64,000 bases of DNA from Schistosoma haematobium (lineage: Eukaryota; Platyhelminthes; Trematoda; Strigeidida; Schistosomatidae). A program made the position numbers and the translations under genes. How positions within the stretch are numbered: the first letter of the stretch is position 1; each line of letters starts with the position of its first letter. Positions 11,640 to 24,015 of the stretch are shown piece after piece. The DNA is taken from positions 29,405,116 to 29,469,115 of the forward strand of contig NC_067196.1 in assembly GCF_000699445.3 (NCBI RefSeq). Direction: 5' to 3'. The notes beneath the pieces are model-generated. The model did not search any database. It was not told the DNA's origin and was given only the letters and a program-made list of their open reading frames with translations.

Positions 11640-14415
11640 TGCATCCAATGCTATGTCCCTACCAACGACTAAGATGAAGACGTTAAAGATCAATTCTACA
11701 ATAGGCTGCAGTCAATCGTAGAGAAGTACCCAACAAAGAACTTGACCATTCTGATGGGAGATCTAAGTGCCAAGTTTGGAATGGACAACATCGGATATGA
11801 AGACATCATGGACTAGGAGGAAACGTAAATGGTGAGATTTGCAAACCTATGTGCCCTCAATAAACTGGTCATAGGCGGAACTATATTCCCACATAAGCGC
11901 ACCCACAAAATCATATAGACTTCAACGGATCACACCACGCAAAACCAAATCAACCATATCTGCATCAATAAAAAGTTCAGGGGGACGATGGAGGACGTGA
12001 GAACCAGTAGAGGAGCTGATACAGTATCAGATCATCACTTGCTGGTCGCCAAGATGAAATTGAAACTCAAGAACTACTGGACAACGGTGCGGACAATATC
12101 ACAAAAGTTCAATACGGCCTTTCTTCGGGATACTGACAAACTAAACAAATTTAAGATAGTCCTCAACAATAAGTTCCAGGCCTTTCATGATCTACTCAAT
12201 GGAGAAGGAACTACTATGGAGGGCAACTGGAAGGGGATAAAAGAGGCAATCACTCCAACATGTCGTAAGGTTCTGGGCCACAAGAAGCACAACCACAAGG
12301 AACGGATCACTGTTGATACACTGGATAAGATTCATGAGGGGAGAAACAAGAAGGCAGCAATCAATACCAGCTGAACAAGAGCAGAAAAAGCCAAGGCACA
12401 AGCTGAATACACAGAAGTAAACAAGCAAGTGAAGAGGAGCATTAGAACCGACAAACGTAAATATGTGGAAGATTTATCAATGATGGTGGATAAGGCTTTA
12501 AATGAAGGAAACATGAGATAATTGTATGATACAACAAAGAAACTCGCTGGAAATTATTGTAAACCAGAACGACCAGTAAAAAGCAAGGAAGGTAAAGTAA
12601 TCACCAACATCGAAGAACAGCGAAACAAATGGGTAGAACATTCAAAAAACTATTGAATCGACCAGTTCCACTGAACCCACCCAATATCGAAGCAGCACCC
12701 ACGGACCTCCCAATCAATGTTGGCTCACCAACAATTGAAGAAATCAGCATGGCCATCAAATAAATCGAGAGCGGCGAAACAGCAGAACGACACAACATTC
12801 CAGCAGAGGCACTGAAAGCATACGTAACGGCAAGTGCAAGGATACTCCACATTCTCTTCAATAAGATTTGGGATGAGGAACAAGTACCAACAGACTGGAA
12901 AGAAGGACTTCTGAACAAAATACCAAAGAAAGGCGATCTCAGCAACTGTGATAACTACAGGGGCAAAAAGCCTGTTCACAATCTGACTACGAACACACGA
13001 TTTGTCATTGATAATAATAAATATATTTTTGTTATATCCCAATGAGTAGAAAGATTGTATTGCTGACGTTTCGTGACTTAATGTAATCCACTTGTCTGAT
13101 TTGTCCATTGTTTATAGTACAACCATCACTCTTCTCTCAATACCAGGACAAGTCTTCAACAGGGTATTGTTAAACAGAATGAAGGACTCTGTAGACTCCC
13201 AACTCCGAGACCAACAGGCAGAATTCAGTGAGGATTGATCATGTACAGACCAAATCTGAACACTATTTATCAGTGTGGAACAATCAGTTGAATGGAATTC
13301 ATCACTCTACATCAACTTTATTGACTACTAAAAAGCATTTGACAGAGTGGATAGGACAACACTATGGAAGCTTCCTCGACACTACGGTGTGCCTGAGAAG
13401 ATAGTCACTATCATATAGAATTCCTATGATGGATTAAAGTGCAAAATCGTGCATGGAGGACAGTTGACAAACTCGTTCGAATTAGAGACCGGTGTCAGGC
13501 AAGGTTGCCTACTCTCACCCTTTCTCCTTCTCCTGTTGATAGACTGCATCATAAAGATGTAAACATCTGAAGGGAAACGCGGGATGCAGTGGACATCTAG
13601 GATGCAACTGGACAATCTAGACTTCGCAGATGATCTGGCCTTCCTATCGCAATCGTAACAACAAATGCAAGAGAAAACGACCAGTGTAGCAGCAGCAGCA
13701 GTAGGTCTCAATATACACAAAGGGAAAAGCAAGATTCTCCGATACAACACAGAATGCACCAATCCAGTCACACTTGACGGAGAAGATTTGGAAGATGTAA
13801 TAACCTTTACATATTTGGGCAGCATCATTGATGAACATGGTGGATCTGATGCAGATGTGAAAGCGCGGATCGGTAAAGCAAGAACAGCATATTTACAACT
13901 GAAGAACATCTGGAACTCAAACCAACTGTCTATCAACCAACACCAAGGTCAGAATTTTCAATACAAATGTCAAGACAGTTCTACTGTATGGGGCGGAAAC
14001 CTGGAGAACTACGAAAACCATCATCCAGAAGATACAGGTGTTTATTAACAGTTGTCTACGCAAAATACTTCGGATCCGTTGGCCGGACATTATTAGCAAC
14101 AACCAACTGTGGGAAAGAACAAACCAGATCCCAGCAGAGGAAGAAATCCGGAAGAAGCGCTGGAAGTGGATAGAACACACATTGAGGAAAGCACCCAATT
14201 GCGTCACAAGACAAGCCCTTGCATGGAATCCTCAAAGCCAAAGGAGAAGAGGAAGACCAAAGAACACATTACGCCGGGAAATGGAGATAGACATGAGAAA
14301 AATGAACAAGAATTGGATGGAACTAGAAAGGAAGGTGCAGAACAGAGTGGGTCGGAGAATGCTGGTCGGCGGCCTATGCTCCATCGAGAGTAACAGGCAT
14401 AAGTAAGTAAGTATG
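11640..14415 (+). mobile_element. RTE-clade (SR2-like) retrotransposon copy B, endonuclease plus RT, degenerate
   Basis: Plus-strand reading gives the AP-endonuclease end (LTILMGDLSAKFGMDN, FANLCALNKLVIGGTIFPH, INHICINKKF, VSDHHLLVAKMKL; about 11690-12065), the linker to RT, a DNYRG stop point near 12960, then LLSIPGQVFNRVLLNRMKDS, FIDY, KAFDRVDRTTLWK, VRQGCLLSPFLL, FADDLAFL and the [12 protein letters not shown] tail. The 3' end has a short UTR and a TAAG repeat. Stops and frameshifts occur throughout. The last 1.08 kb is almost identical to copy A. The copy starts inside the endonuclease (5' truncated). It is interrupted by about 160 bp of unrelated DNA (about 12963-13120). Confidence 0.9.
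12963..13120. repeat. Short insertion inside the RTE RT domain
   Basis: The RT reading ...NCDNYRG stops at about 12962 and resumes with ITLLSIPGQVFNRV near 13120, a join that is contiguous in related elements. The intervening ~160 bp is AT-rich and unrelated to RT. Its exact ends and identity were not determined. Confidence 0.55.
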
Positions 14416-14592
14416 TAAGTAAAGTACTTTTACATATATAACCTGTGAATATGTCATCATATTTAAGTATTTTGCAAGATGATACTCTCATTTTCTAATT
14501 TATGACTGACCCTGAATATTTACGTTTTGCTGGTCGGCGGCCTATGCTCCATTATGAGTAACAGGCGTAAGTGAGTAAGTAAGTAAGTAATC
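14416..14592 (+). repeat. Shared 3' flank of RTE copies A/B, followed by a second RTE 3' end
   Basis: The stretch 14416-14521 repeats the sequence downstream of copy A (to 5866) base for base as far as I can follow. At about 14528 a new block starts, TGCTGGTCGGCGGCCTATG, which is the RTE 3' terminus again (encoding LVGGLCS...), ending in TAAGTGAGTAAGTAAGTAAG at about 14590. It is a very short, 3'-only RTE insertion placed exactly where the A/B identity stops. Confidence 0.75.
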
Positions 14593-15570
14593 TGTAGCCG
14601 TCGAGAGAGAGGTAGGGTAAATGTTACACTTTCTGAATGGGAACTGGATAAAAGTTGTCTACTACGAGGTATCATCTCAGGTTCCCTATTTTTGCTTCTC
14701 TGAGTCAATAAATTACAAAGACTACATAAATCAACAAAACTATTGCTTAGAAATGATGTCGGGACCTGGAGAAAAATAAATGGTGAGGCTGATCATCTTG
14801 ATATCTAGGCTGATCTGGACGAATTAGTTAAACAGTCCAAAAGGTAGGGTTCGTAAATTTATTCTAGAAAGAGTATGCTAATGTACGTTGGAAACGACAA
14901 TGATTAGCAGTATACTGTTTACGGTACATTGTTTCCACTTGTGCACGACCAGAAAGACCTAGAAGTAGTAATAAGTCATGACTCGAAAAGAACTGTCCAT
15001 TGCAATACAGCATTTGTCAAAGGTTTCCAAATAATTAAGTCACTTCACCGAGCATTTAAACGCTTTGACAAAGATGTTCTGGGTTTTATACTTTAACCAA
15101 ATGATATTTCACTAAGGGTATTTCGTCCAGGCAGCTAGTTCATGTCTTATTAAGGATGCTATCGTACTCGAGCGTTTACAACGCGTGCGAACTAAGTTAG
15201 TGATGAGTCATTACAAACTCTCCTACAATGATCTATAAAAACACCTAAAACTTTCCTACTTATCTGATCGTAGAACGCGAGGTGACCTTACACTGGCATT
15301 CCCTATCTTAAAAAGTGATATGGGCATTAATATGTCTTATCTTTCTCCACCTTTTATATCTGAAGCCGCAGCAAAGAATGTTTAAAAACCACGATCAAAT
15401 AAACTCAGAGTGAGATTCCGTTTCCTCATCGAGTGGTCAGTGGCTGGAACTCCGTATCTGAACAGGTAGTATCAGACTCAAAAGTGAACACTTTCAAGGA
15501 AAAGCTGGATTTTTACTAGAAAACAAGCTGCACGAATTAATATAGTTCAAGTGAACTACTATCCTTATCA
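14593..15570 (+). pseudogene. CR1-clade (SR1-like) LINE RT C-terminal relic
   Basis: The plus strand encodes, with many stops and frameshifts, VNVTLSEWELDK, a decayed RT motif B (RGIISGSLFLLL), QKDLEVVISHDSKRTVHCNT, KGFQIIKSLHRAFKRFDKDV, an RGDLTLAFPILKSDMGIN block, and a C-terminal SNKLRVRFRFLIEWSVAGT followed by FKEKLDFY-like residues. The series LGVVIS, I-SLHRAF and RGDLI-AFKI is the CR1/Jockey RT C-terminus, and SR1 is the known schistosome CR1 element. It is a relic joined directly to the RTE tail upstream. Confidence 0.8.
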
Positions 15571-15679
15571 CTAAAAACTGAAGACTAAACTAAGATTACT
15601 TACCTTATAATATTCAGTAGTACGAATTAGTCATTAGATATGTATCACGGTTATTAATGGTTACATTTTTAATAGTTGA

Positions 15680-16015
15680 ATTCATGAGTCGATTAAAGCT
15701 AGACCACCATTGAAAACCTGGAAGCACTGGACGGCTGTTTCGTCTTATCATGGGACTCCTCAACAGTGCACATCCACGATTTCTGTTGTGAGGTAGTAAC
15801 TCACAATGGTGGACGGTGGCACAATTTCATGGATTGGTTGAAGTTAGCAATTAACATCGTTGAATGCCGGCTCAGTGGTCTAGAGGTTAAGCGTTCGCGC
15901 GCGGGACCGAGGGTTCTGGGTTCGAACCTCGTGAGCGGGATCTAGGATGTGCACTACTGAGGGATCCCATACTAAGACAAAACGGCCGTTCAGTGCTTCC
16001 ATGTTTTCTATAATG
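15680..16015 (+). mobile_element. Sm-alpha-like Pol III composite repeat, copy 1 (inverted ends)
   Basis: The left end (about 15680-15776) is the reverse complement of the family's 3' tail: TTGAATTCATGAGTCGATTA, ACCACCATTGAAAACC, GCACTGGACGGC. A tRNA-like core follows at about 15868-15935, with a type-2 promoter A box (AGTGGTCTAGAGGTTAAGCG) and B box (GGTTCGAACCTC). The plus-oriented tail then ends near 16015. Both tails carry hammerhead-like sequence. In the left one the first core base is changed (UUGAGGA). In the right one CUGAGGG and ACAAAAC replace CUGANGA and GAAAC, so neither is likely to be active. Confidence 0.7.
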
Positions 16016-16512
16016 ATCACATTTTTGTTAAATTTTTTTCAAAATAAATGTACATTCATAATTGAATCCTAAATCCTCATTCATACATAATGTTATTTGA
16101 ATAAATTAATATTAAAATTTCTTAGTGAAGACTATTTAATAGAGTAACGTATAATGTTAGTTTAATAGACTGAATGTCATTATTTAAACGGTTGAATCAA
16201 CTATGCTTTGAAAATCAAATTAACTTATTCATACTATAATAATATGAATAGTATTAGAAATGCTTAAGACAAATAAGTGTAGAATAGAAGAGAGAAAAAA
16301 AGTTTTGTCAATAAAATGATAGACGCCAAAATTATCGGTTAACATTTTTTTGTGTTTTTCATCGTCATTTTATAAAACCTTTTTTTAAAAAAATTAGCCT
16401 AAATGTAAACTACGTGACATTAAAGTGATAAAAAGCATAATACCATATAACCTTTATTATTAATCGAAAGTAACCAACCGGGATACTAATTTCTAGTCAT
16501 TATTACTCATCC

Positions 16513-16515
<3 letters not shown>

Positions 16516-16559
<44 letters not shown>
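16516..16559. repeat. (TA)n microsatellite
   Basis: About 22 uninterrupted TA dinucleotides. Confidence 0.95.
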
Positions 16560-16563
<4 letters not shown>

Positions 16564-16805
16564 TTATTCACACTTGTTCATAGTACGAGCGACGTGAGCT
16601 GTGTCAAGGTTTCAGATTGGAGTAATATGATTAATTCAATGAATTGCCATTAAATTCATTGATTACATACAGAAAGCTAGAAAGCTACTCATTAAGCTAA
16701 TAGTTTATGATTACAACTAAATATTGAAATCCGAATTATACTAAGTAGGTCAATTATGGTTAATGATGTCGACCTAGAATAAAGTATATATTGTAATGTT
16801 GGAGA

Positions 16806-17065
16806 GACTATAATTTATGAACGAACCAATCACGTATAAGATAACAGGTCTCGGATTTTAGATTCATTCATCCTTTTGGCTAAATAGAGTTTTGGCATTA
16901 TAGCTGATGTCAGTTCGTGATGAAAACCCGAAATCTAACCATCAACTGTAAATTATAATTCTAATTCCTCACACAGAATTATAACCCTCATTCAGTCCAG
17001 GTTATTTAGTGGACACTCTCAAGGTCAATTTGGCGTCGCTCAAAGGTCGTCCATACAGTATAGTC
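16806..17065 (+). mobile_element. Small TIR element (MITE-like), short copy
   Basis: Starts GACTATAATTTATGAACGA and ends CGTCCATACAGTATAGTC, an imperfect terminal inverted repeat. Its interior (TTTTGGCATTATAGCTGATG, CCATCAACTGTAA, TCAAGGTCA blocks) aligns with the reverse complement of 50989-51408. It has no coding capacity. No target duplication is visible. Confidence 0.6.
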
Positions 17066-18242
17066 TCACCTGTAATGTTTATTGCTAGCTACTATTCAAT
17101 ATGGATTAAGTATTTCGTCATGTAAGATAACATGGTTTCGATGAATATTTCTGTTTTACATGATAACGATAATTATTTGTAAAAATGCATATTCAAACTT
17201 ATTTTCATTTAACGTAAAGTGTAACTTCCTCAGTATTATAGCAACAGAAATACAGCTTAAGGAAATTTTCTAAATATATGACTTCACACTTCGTTTAAAT
17301 AATGAGTAGTGTGTTTAGAAAATATGTAATTCACGGGCAAAACTGTTAATATCTTTTCATAATTAGCTAGATGGCATAAACGAAATAGGTTTAAAATCTT
17401 CCATAGAGCTTACAATAACAATCATAAAATCATGCTAATGAAAATCTTTTCTTTAATGTAAGCAAAAACACAGAAATTTATATTAATTAATTAATCAGAA
17501 ATGTAGAACAAAACTCTGAATGATTAGATAGATAGATTTATTAAGTTTGACCGTTGAAGTCTTCTTGTGCTATTTTCGTTGTCGACCTTAAAATTAACAC
17601 AATGTATAGGATGTTTGTAACATGGTTTTATCTTGATTTAAAATTTGATTTGCATAGAGATAGTATAATTTCCTGTGATTTTGAGTAATTACGCCGAAAT
17701 TATCAACAATTCTTTGCTTCGACTAATGAGTTCAAAAGGAATCTTAAGTGTGTTGGGCTGATAACTTCACTTAATTTTATCAAAGATGTCAAATTATTAC
17801 AAACACATATTTCTTAGCATTTGTGAACTACTATAGACAATTAATTATTCTTCCTAAAAATTGTCAAATATTAAAGTATCGTTCCAAATAAGTTACATAT
17901 TCAATCTGTCTTTGGTATATATTTTTAACCCATTTGTACAAGCATACAGTCAGGCATGTTTGCTGCCCCACAGTGAAGTGAATAAAAGGTGAACATTGTC
18001 CAGTTATGCGTGAAATATACGCACCTGATGCCAACACAAAATAAATAATAGTTCTATTATGAGTAACTGATCAAATATTCTAATATTTAATCTGTTTATT
18101 AGAAATGATCAACTGTTTTATTCAGTATTGTGAACGCTTATTTCAAAAAATAGTTTTATATCACTATCTGAATTTTAATTACAGATAAAGAAGAAAGTAA
18201 CTTTCGTTAACCCTTCATTTCAAATGATTACTAGTTATTGTA

Positions 18243-18335
18243 TGATGTATGCTACATATGTTGACAGGTATAAATAGTGTGCAGCATCAGTTACAAGTGG
18301 AATGCATGCCACCAGAAAACTGGAAAAATTCACTT
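18243..18335 (+). repeat. Repeat family Z, 5' fragment
   Basis: GTATGCTACATATGTTGACA followed by TATAAATAGTGTGCAGCATC, then AAGTGGAATGCATGCC, matches the start of the two longer copies at 19228 and (minus) 48950. Homology fades after about 18335. The family identity is unknown to me. Confidence 0.5.
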
Positions 18336-18811
18336 GAATAAAACAGAAAGTAAACATAATGACAGCGGAGTTTTGAAAAATTACGAAGCGTGTAAAGAAC
18401 AATTGATGGACGATGTGCAAATTATATATTTGATTTATGTTTTTCACATTTTATCGACTTATCTTCCCCCCCCCTGAGTGTTTATTTACTAAAATTATTG
18501 TTAACTCAGAAACCATTAAAATGTTAGTCTTTTCGAAAAGTTATAGAAGTATTAAGTTCTAAGAGTAAAAAACTAGATCGCATGAACCTTGTTTATCTTC
18601 TAACAAATCGATTTAGGGTCTATCAAAATTAATTTGATAAATATTCAGCTGTCTAGGTATCATTGGAATGACATACATCTACAGTTTCGTAGATATCAAT
18701 AGTGATTATGTATATTTCATCATTTGACAAGTTAGGAAACCAATTTAAATAGTATTCGATTCTATAAATATTACTTCTCGTAGATCTTTAATCAAAGACT
18801 AATCTTAGATC

Positions 18812-18945
18812 ACTATTGAAAACCTGGAAGCTCACGAGACCGAAGGTCCTGGGTTCAGTTCCTGGGTGAAGGGTCGTAGATGAACACTTTGAGGAGTCCA
18901 TTACCAGGAAGAAAAAGCCACCCAGTGCCTTCAGTTTATAATGTT
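18812..18945 (+). repeat. Sm-alpha-like repeat fragment
   Basis: ACTATTGAAAACCTGGAAGC (reversed tail start) is joined directly to a tRNA-like half with ACCGAAGGTCCTGGGTTCAG, a GAGGAGTCC hammerhead remnant and CAGTGCCTTCAG. It is an internally deleted member of the family at 15680, and the ribozyme core is broken. Confidence 0.55.
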
Positions 18946-19227
18946 AGTCTAACTAAGATCAGTTCGTCATATAAACAGTATCAGAATTCTGTAGTCTTCA
19001 CAGACCATGTATTGGTATTATTTTTGTCCAAATAGCGATTATTACCAGTAAATAACATAAAACTGACAATTAGCTGTCAATGAATTTATTCAACTATGTA
19101 GAATCTTATTTAATACACCACAGAGAAACATAAAACTATTGATTGTTTTCCAACTATTTGACTTCCTAATAAGGTCAAAAGAACTAAATAAAAATGAATT
19201 GATATTTCACACATCACATTAATACTG

Positions 19228-19520
19228 TGGTGTGTGCTACTTATATTGACATATGTAGTATATGATGTGAGTCGTGAACAGAAGGTTTGGCAACAGAGAG
19301 ACAAGAGGATCGGACAGTAAAGAATGGGAACAGAATGATATTTGTATGAAAATGCAAGAACAATGAAGTCTGGAGTCATTTTGAGACAATCGGTGGATAT
19401 TTTGCAAATTAAGCATTTACTTTATGATTGTTAGATTTTATTAGCAAGTCCTGTAATTTTGTGTTAGGTACATCCGATTGTCCCCACCCGTGTTCTGTTC
19501 ACTACAACACAACTTTTATG
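19228..19520 (+). repeat. Repeat family Z, long copy
   Basis: This segment aligns with the reverse complement of 48655-48950. Shared landmarks are GTGTGCTACTTATATTGACA, an AGAAGGTTTGGCAACAGAG-type block, GGATATTTTGCAAATTAAGC, and GATTGTCCCCACCCGTGTTC near the 3' end. No long frame and no tRNA-like head were seen. The class is unknown. Confidence 0.55.
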
Positions 19521-19529
19521 GTTTAAATC

Positions 19530-22500
19530 ACGGCTTAATCTTAGATAGACAATTATTCACAGTCAGGAAAAACTTGATATCTGTCTTGTTTCAGTACGAG
19601 ACTCGTCAGCAGTGAGTATCCTCTATTCACAGCGAGGTCTCCACAAATCCTCATAATAGTTTTACTTTTGTTTATTGATAACTCAGTAGTAAAGTAACGT
19701 TAACAGAATAGAATTCAAACCAATATACGAATTAGTGGTTGAAGATTCAATGACTTAACTATCTGGTCACCCCACTACTGAAATTACTTATCGGATGATA
19801 AATCTCACATAAGAGAAAGTATCTGAATTTCCGTTCAACCGCTTAATTGTATAAAGATTGTAGTGAGACTTGGCGGACTTATCGTAAACAGCGGACTATC
19901 AGAATAATACCTATCTTAACCTGCTTCCTGTTTTGGAGAGATGAGATTTCAGGAAGAAACGATAGAAGAACCATGACAGTACTGTAAAGAAGATTTCGTG
20001 TAGTTCTACTGGTTTCATTAAACAATATCAGATGTTCATCAAAACATCCACGAATAGTTCAGTGACTTTTAAAATTTACCACTAGTCCTATTTGTGAATT
20101 TACATGTACTGGGGGCAGCAAACACAATGGAAGGACTGAAAGAAAAGTTTCCAGGGGGTTTTCTGAGCACGTTTCGAAGAATCTACGTCTGTAATTGATT
20201 AAAGTATTCACAAGTACAATAATCATGCACATTTTGAACTGTAAACATAATGTGGTAATCTCTGAAAGATTCATGTTTCATGCTTTTCATCGGTCGTTTA
20301 ACCGCAATCAGTTCGTGATATTAAACTTATAATCCAACAACCTCCGCAAATCTACTTAACCGCAAGTTTCATATTTCATCTATCTTATTATGAATTTCAT
20401 TTCCTCTTCAAGCACCCTTAGAAATTTCACTGGTTAAATGAGGTCAAATCTCTGTTTCTTTGTAATTTAAGGCTAAATGAAGCTTATAAGAAGCCATGAA
20501 AGAGATTGGATTAATTTTATTCTGTAAATCTTTTTGTTTTTGTTTTTGCCCATATTTATTGACCAAATGGAAAACATATCCTATCTAGAGGACAAATTAC
20601 TAATCCTCTATTTTCTTCAACACCTACGCATATGACTTTAAGCTCATCATAACCTTGAAACTATTGACAGCCAATAGTCTCTGAATGCTTTGTCTATATT
20701 CCCGAGTTTGTTATCTTTTACATTTTGTTAAACATCGACAAAAAGCACCTGGGTACCTTAGCGTCACACTTTGAATTGAGGTCTGTTTAATTATGATTAC
20801 AGAAAAATGTAAAGGGTATGAGGATGTAAACATATTTCAAAAAAATATGATATTGTATGAAAAATTTTCTAGCCTCAGCAAACAATAAATTTAGTCAATA
20901 AAACATTGAAAAACTATCATTCTATTTCAAATCAGCTAACTGACGACATGACATATTGTGTGACCTTAAATTACTAGTTTTGATTCTATGTGAAGTAATC
21001 GTTATAGATTTCTGAGGTGTTCTAAACATGGATACAGCATTCACTTAGTGAATCGTGGTATTTATTGTTTTTTAGTTAGTATCCTTCTTTGACAAAACTA
21101 TATAATAGTAAACAACTAACCAGTTCGAAATAAACATATTCATGGAAAAGATTTTATATGTATAAGTAGAATAAAACTTGCTAGTTATGATAACTAATTT
21201 AAATACATATTAAAAACTTAACAGGCACCATATTATCCAGTGACAAAACTCAGTGTTTTCAACTAACTCAGTGATATAAAAGTATTAGCCGTAATTAAAT
21301 TCCATAAAATACATTTGTATGTTCAATAATCGGTAGACAAGAACAATCCCAGTTAATCCGAGTTGTCAATCCCAACTGACTAGTGCACATAATTTACCTT
21401 TAATAAAAAAAATTATCATTGGCTGAGTAACTCACTGACAAGGTCTCAGATTGAGGCACTTGAATATATCTGATTTTAAATTCTTCTCCTTCTAACTAAA
21501 AAGCCACTCCATCGAACACATAATGAACTTTTGTCACTTGCCACCAAGGGACTCATTGTTCAAGATTTTGCACAAAATAAAAGAAACTGACTGAAAGAAG
21601 GCTCGGATCAGAAATTTATGCACAGTTGCAGTCTTAACAATTCATGAATTTAAATCTGGTCTCTGTGTACAAAAGTGTCATGTTCAATTCTTTGTTCTAC
21701 CATGGTCTTTACAACCCTTCTAATTTTACAAATAGTCAGTACTGATTATCATATCATTCTTCAATTTCTTTATATCAGTAAGGTAGACAATCATCCTATA
21801 TAATGCGTATACAAATTATTATTTCTTATTATTTCCAAGGACTGAAAACTTTATATAACTTTGTTAAATGATATGAATCCCCTCCGTTTATTTTTACTAT
21901 AGACTGTTGTATTCAATTCTTAGGAGGTTTAAATAGCTTTACCTAGTGATTTCACTCTGCTCTATTTTATTCATGGATGCTACATATAAAATTAACTATT
22001 CATTTGATTGCACAGTTAAACTTAATGACATTGTTGGAAACAAAATTGTCTTCACTGAAGCGCCTTAATTTTATTGTAATAATTCTGATATCTATTTCGT
22101 CATTGTAGCATTTATTACTTTGGACTAATCCAATCTCATGTGGTTTTCAACCACTATTGAGACTTTTTTAATCAACTCTAAATGAAGTAAGAACATCAAT
22201 TTGTTTTACTAATCAATACTATCATATTAAGGTTGTAAATAGCTGAAGAAAACCTGTAAAATAAATGTATATATTTTATTCCGCAATGACTGTTATTTCT
22301 GTAAATACAGACTACTAAAGAAAACTACTTACAAGCTTTTTTCATTTTGGAAATTCATAAAACAATTGAATACTGACCTCTGACATTTAAAATTCAGTTA
22401 TTGAACAGTGACCAGTTGTCTTCATAGCTATCTTATTGAATGCTCATATAACATGTGGTACGTAGTGATTTGTCCATTAAACCACAAAAATTTGGCTCAA

Positions 22501-23640
22501 AGGTCAACCATTTACAAAAAAATTGACGTGAAAATATTCTTAAAACGACTCCTATAATTGGATAATAAAAATTGTTTAACAAATGCTTTTTCAAATTCAT
22601 ATGCCTTAAATATGTAAGCTGTCATTAGTGAGCAAGTATTATGGTGATAACTGAGGAAGAAAAAAATACTAATTAACTAAAAGAATCTCAAACATTTAAA
22701 ATAATTCAATTAAACTGTAAACAACAAGTGATTTAGATAAATTATAACAAATAATTTCTTGTTTCACTGTCACATTGGGTTAGGAATCATTTCACAATCA
22801 ACAGAACCGGGTTTAACTTAATCTTACTTACTCTTCAAGGGCATTTTAAAACCCATGACACTGATATAATATATAGCTCAGTATTAACGTCTTGAATAAC
22901 TATACTTATTAATCTGTATTTTAATCTTTAAAATATAATGTGCTTCTCAAAGTCAAGTCTAACCGATGATCACTGATAAATTCAGAATAATCACTATGCA
23001 AGTATTCTTGTCTAACTTTTTCAATTACACTATAACTATTAAGAGTTGCTTAATTTATTCTTTTCAGTGGTGAACAAGAGATTTCTCTTTTTTTCATTAA
23101 AATATCAACTTCTTTCAATATTGATGTATATAATTATTTTAGTTACATTTAACAACTAACTGCAGAAATAGATCAAATTATGTTTAGTGAAAGTTAACTA
23201 GATAAAATCCACAGGAAGCCATTTCCCGATAACTGATACTCATCAATAATTAATTAAAGGACTGAATAGTTCAGTGATTGTAAAACTAGGACTTTCACAC
23301 AATCAACAGAATTATTAGCGCAATACTGACTGAAAATAGCCGTTATCTGTTTTGAAACCTGAGTATCATGAATATTATTAGGTTTCGATTTCAATGTTTT
23401 GCAATATCAACCTCAAGTGAAATGTTGACAGAGCTCATAGTTTGACGTAAATATTGTTACAGGTGAAATAAATTAGCGTACAATTAGGAAATGTACCATT
23501 TTAAAAATACAACTTCCTAGAGAAAACATCCGCATATATGTGGATTTCCAAACAGTTAAGAAGATGGAATGACTTCTTATCTTTGTTTCTGGATTTCCTT
23601 ACAATTAATAATAAGAAAACGTTCCATCCTGAGTTTAAAT
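19530..23640. other. Long AT-rich stretch without identifiable genes
   Basis: The longest frames are about 70 codons and none has family motifs. I found no retroelement protein remnant, tRNA-like sequence or sizeable tandem repeat. Confidence 0.4.
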
Positions 23641-23643
23641 GTG

Positions 23644-24015
23644 TTTACGAAACTGAGAGGACGAAAAGTGAATGTCCGGCGATTTGACCAGGTTGGTGGG
23701 TATGGAAGATTCAACTAGGGGAGTTGGAAAATTCTGATTCCAAACCAATCGTGCATTTGAGCTCCAGTGTCCTGAGTGAACAAATGGCGTATGAACCAAT
23801 CATTGGTCACCGGTTACCATGAGACTGTATCTCCTTACGATGCTCCACTCCCTTTTGTATCAGACCTTTAGGTCGAAGATTCCGGGTATGGCCCCCTAGG
23901 AAAACTACCTGCTTCGATCTGGACACCTGAACAATATCACAGCCCACACACAAACGAAGTGAATTGTGTGGTGCATATGTATTCGGTGCCCTTTTGCACT
24001 ATTATTTATGTATTC
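23644..24015 (+). mobile_element. 3' part of the tRNA-Glu-headed SINE family (5'-truncated copy)
   Basis: From TTTACGAAACTGAGAGGACG onward this is nearly identical to 26491-26810: GACCAGGTTGGTGGGTATGG, CAACTAGGGGAGTTGG, GGTCACCGGTTACCATGAGA, CCGGGTATGGCCCCCTAGG. It then diverges towards the 3' end (after CACAGCCC). It lacks the tRNA-like head found in the other copy, as expected from target-primed reverse transcription that stopped early. Confidence 0.75.
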
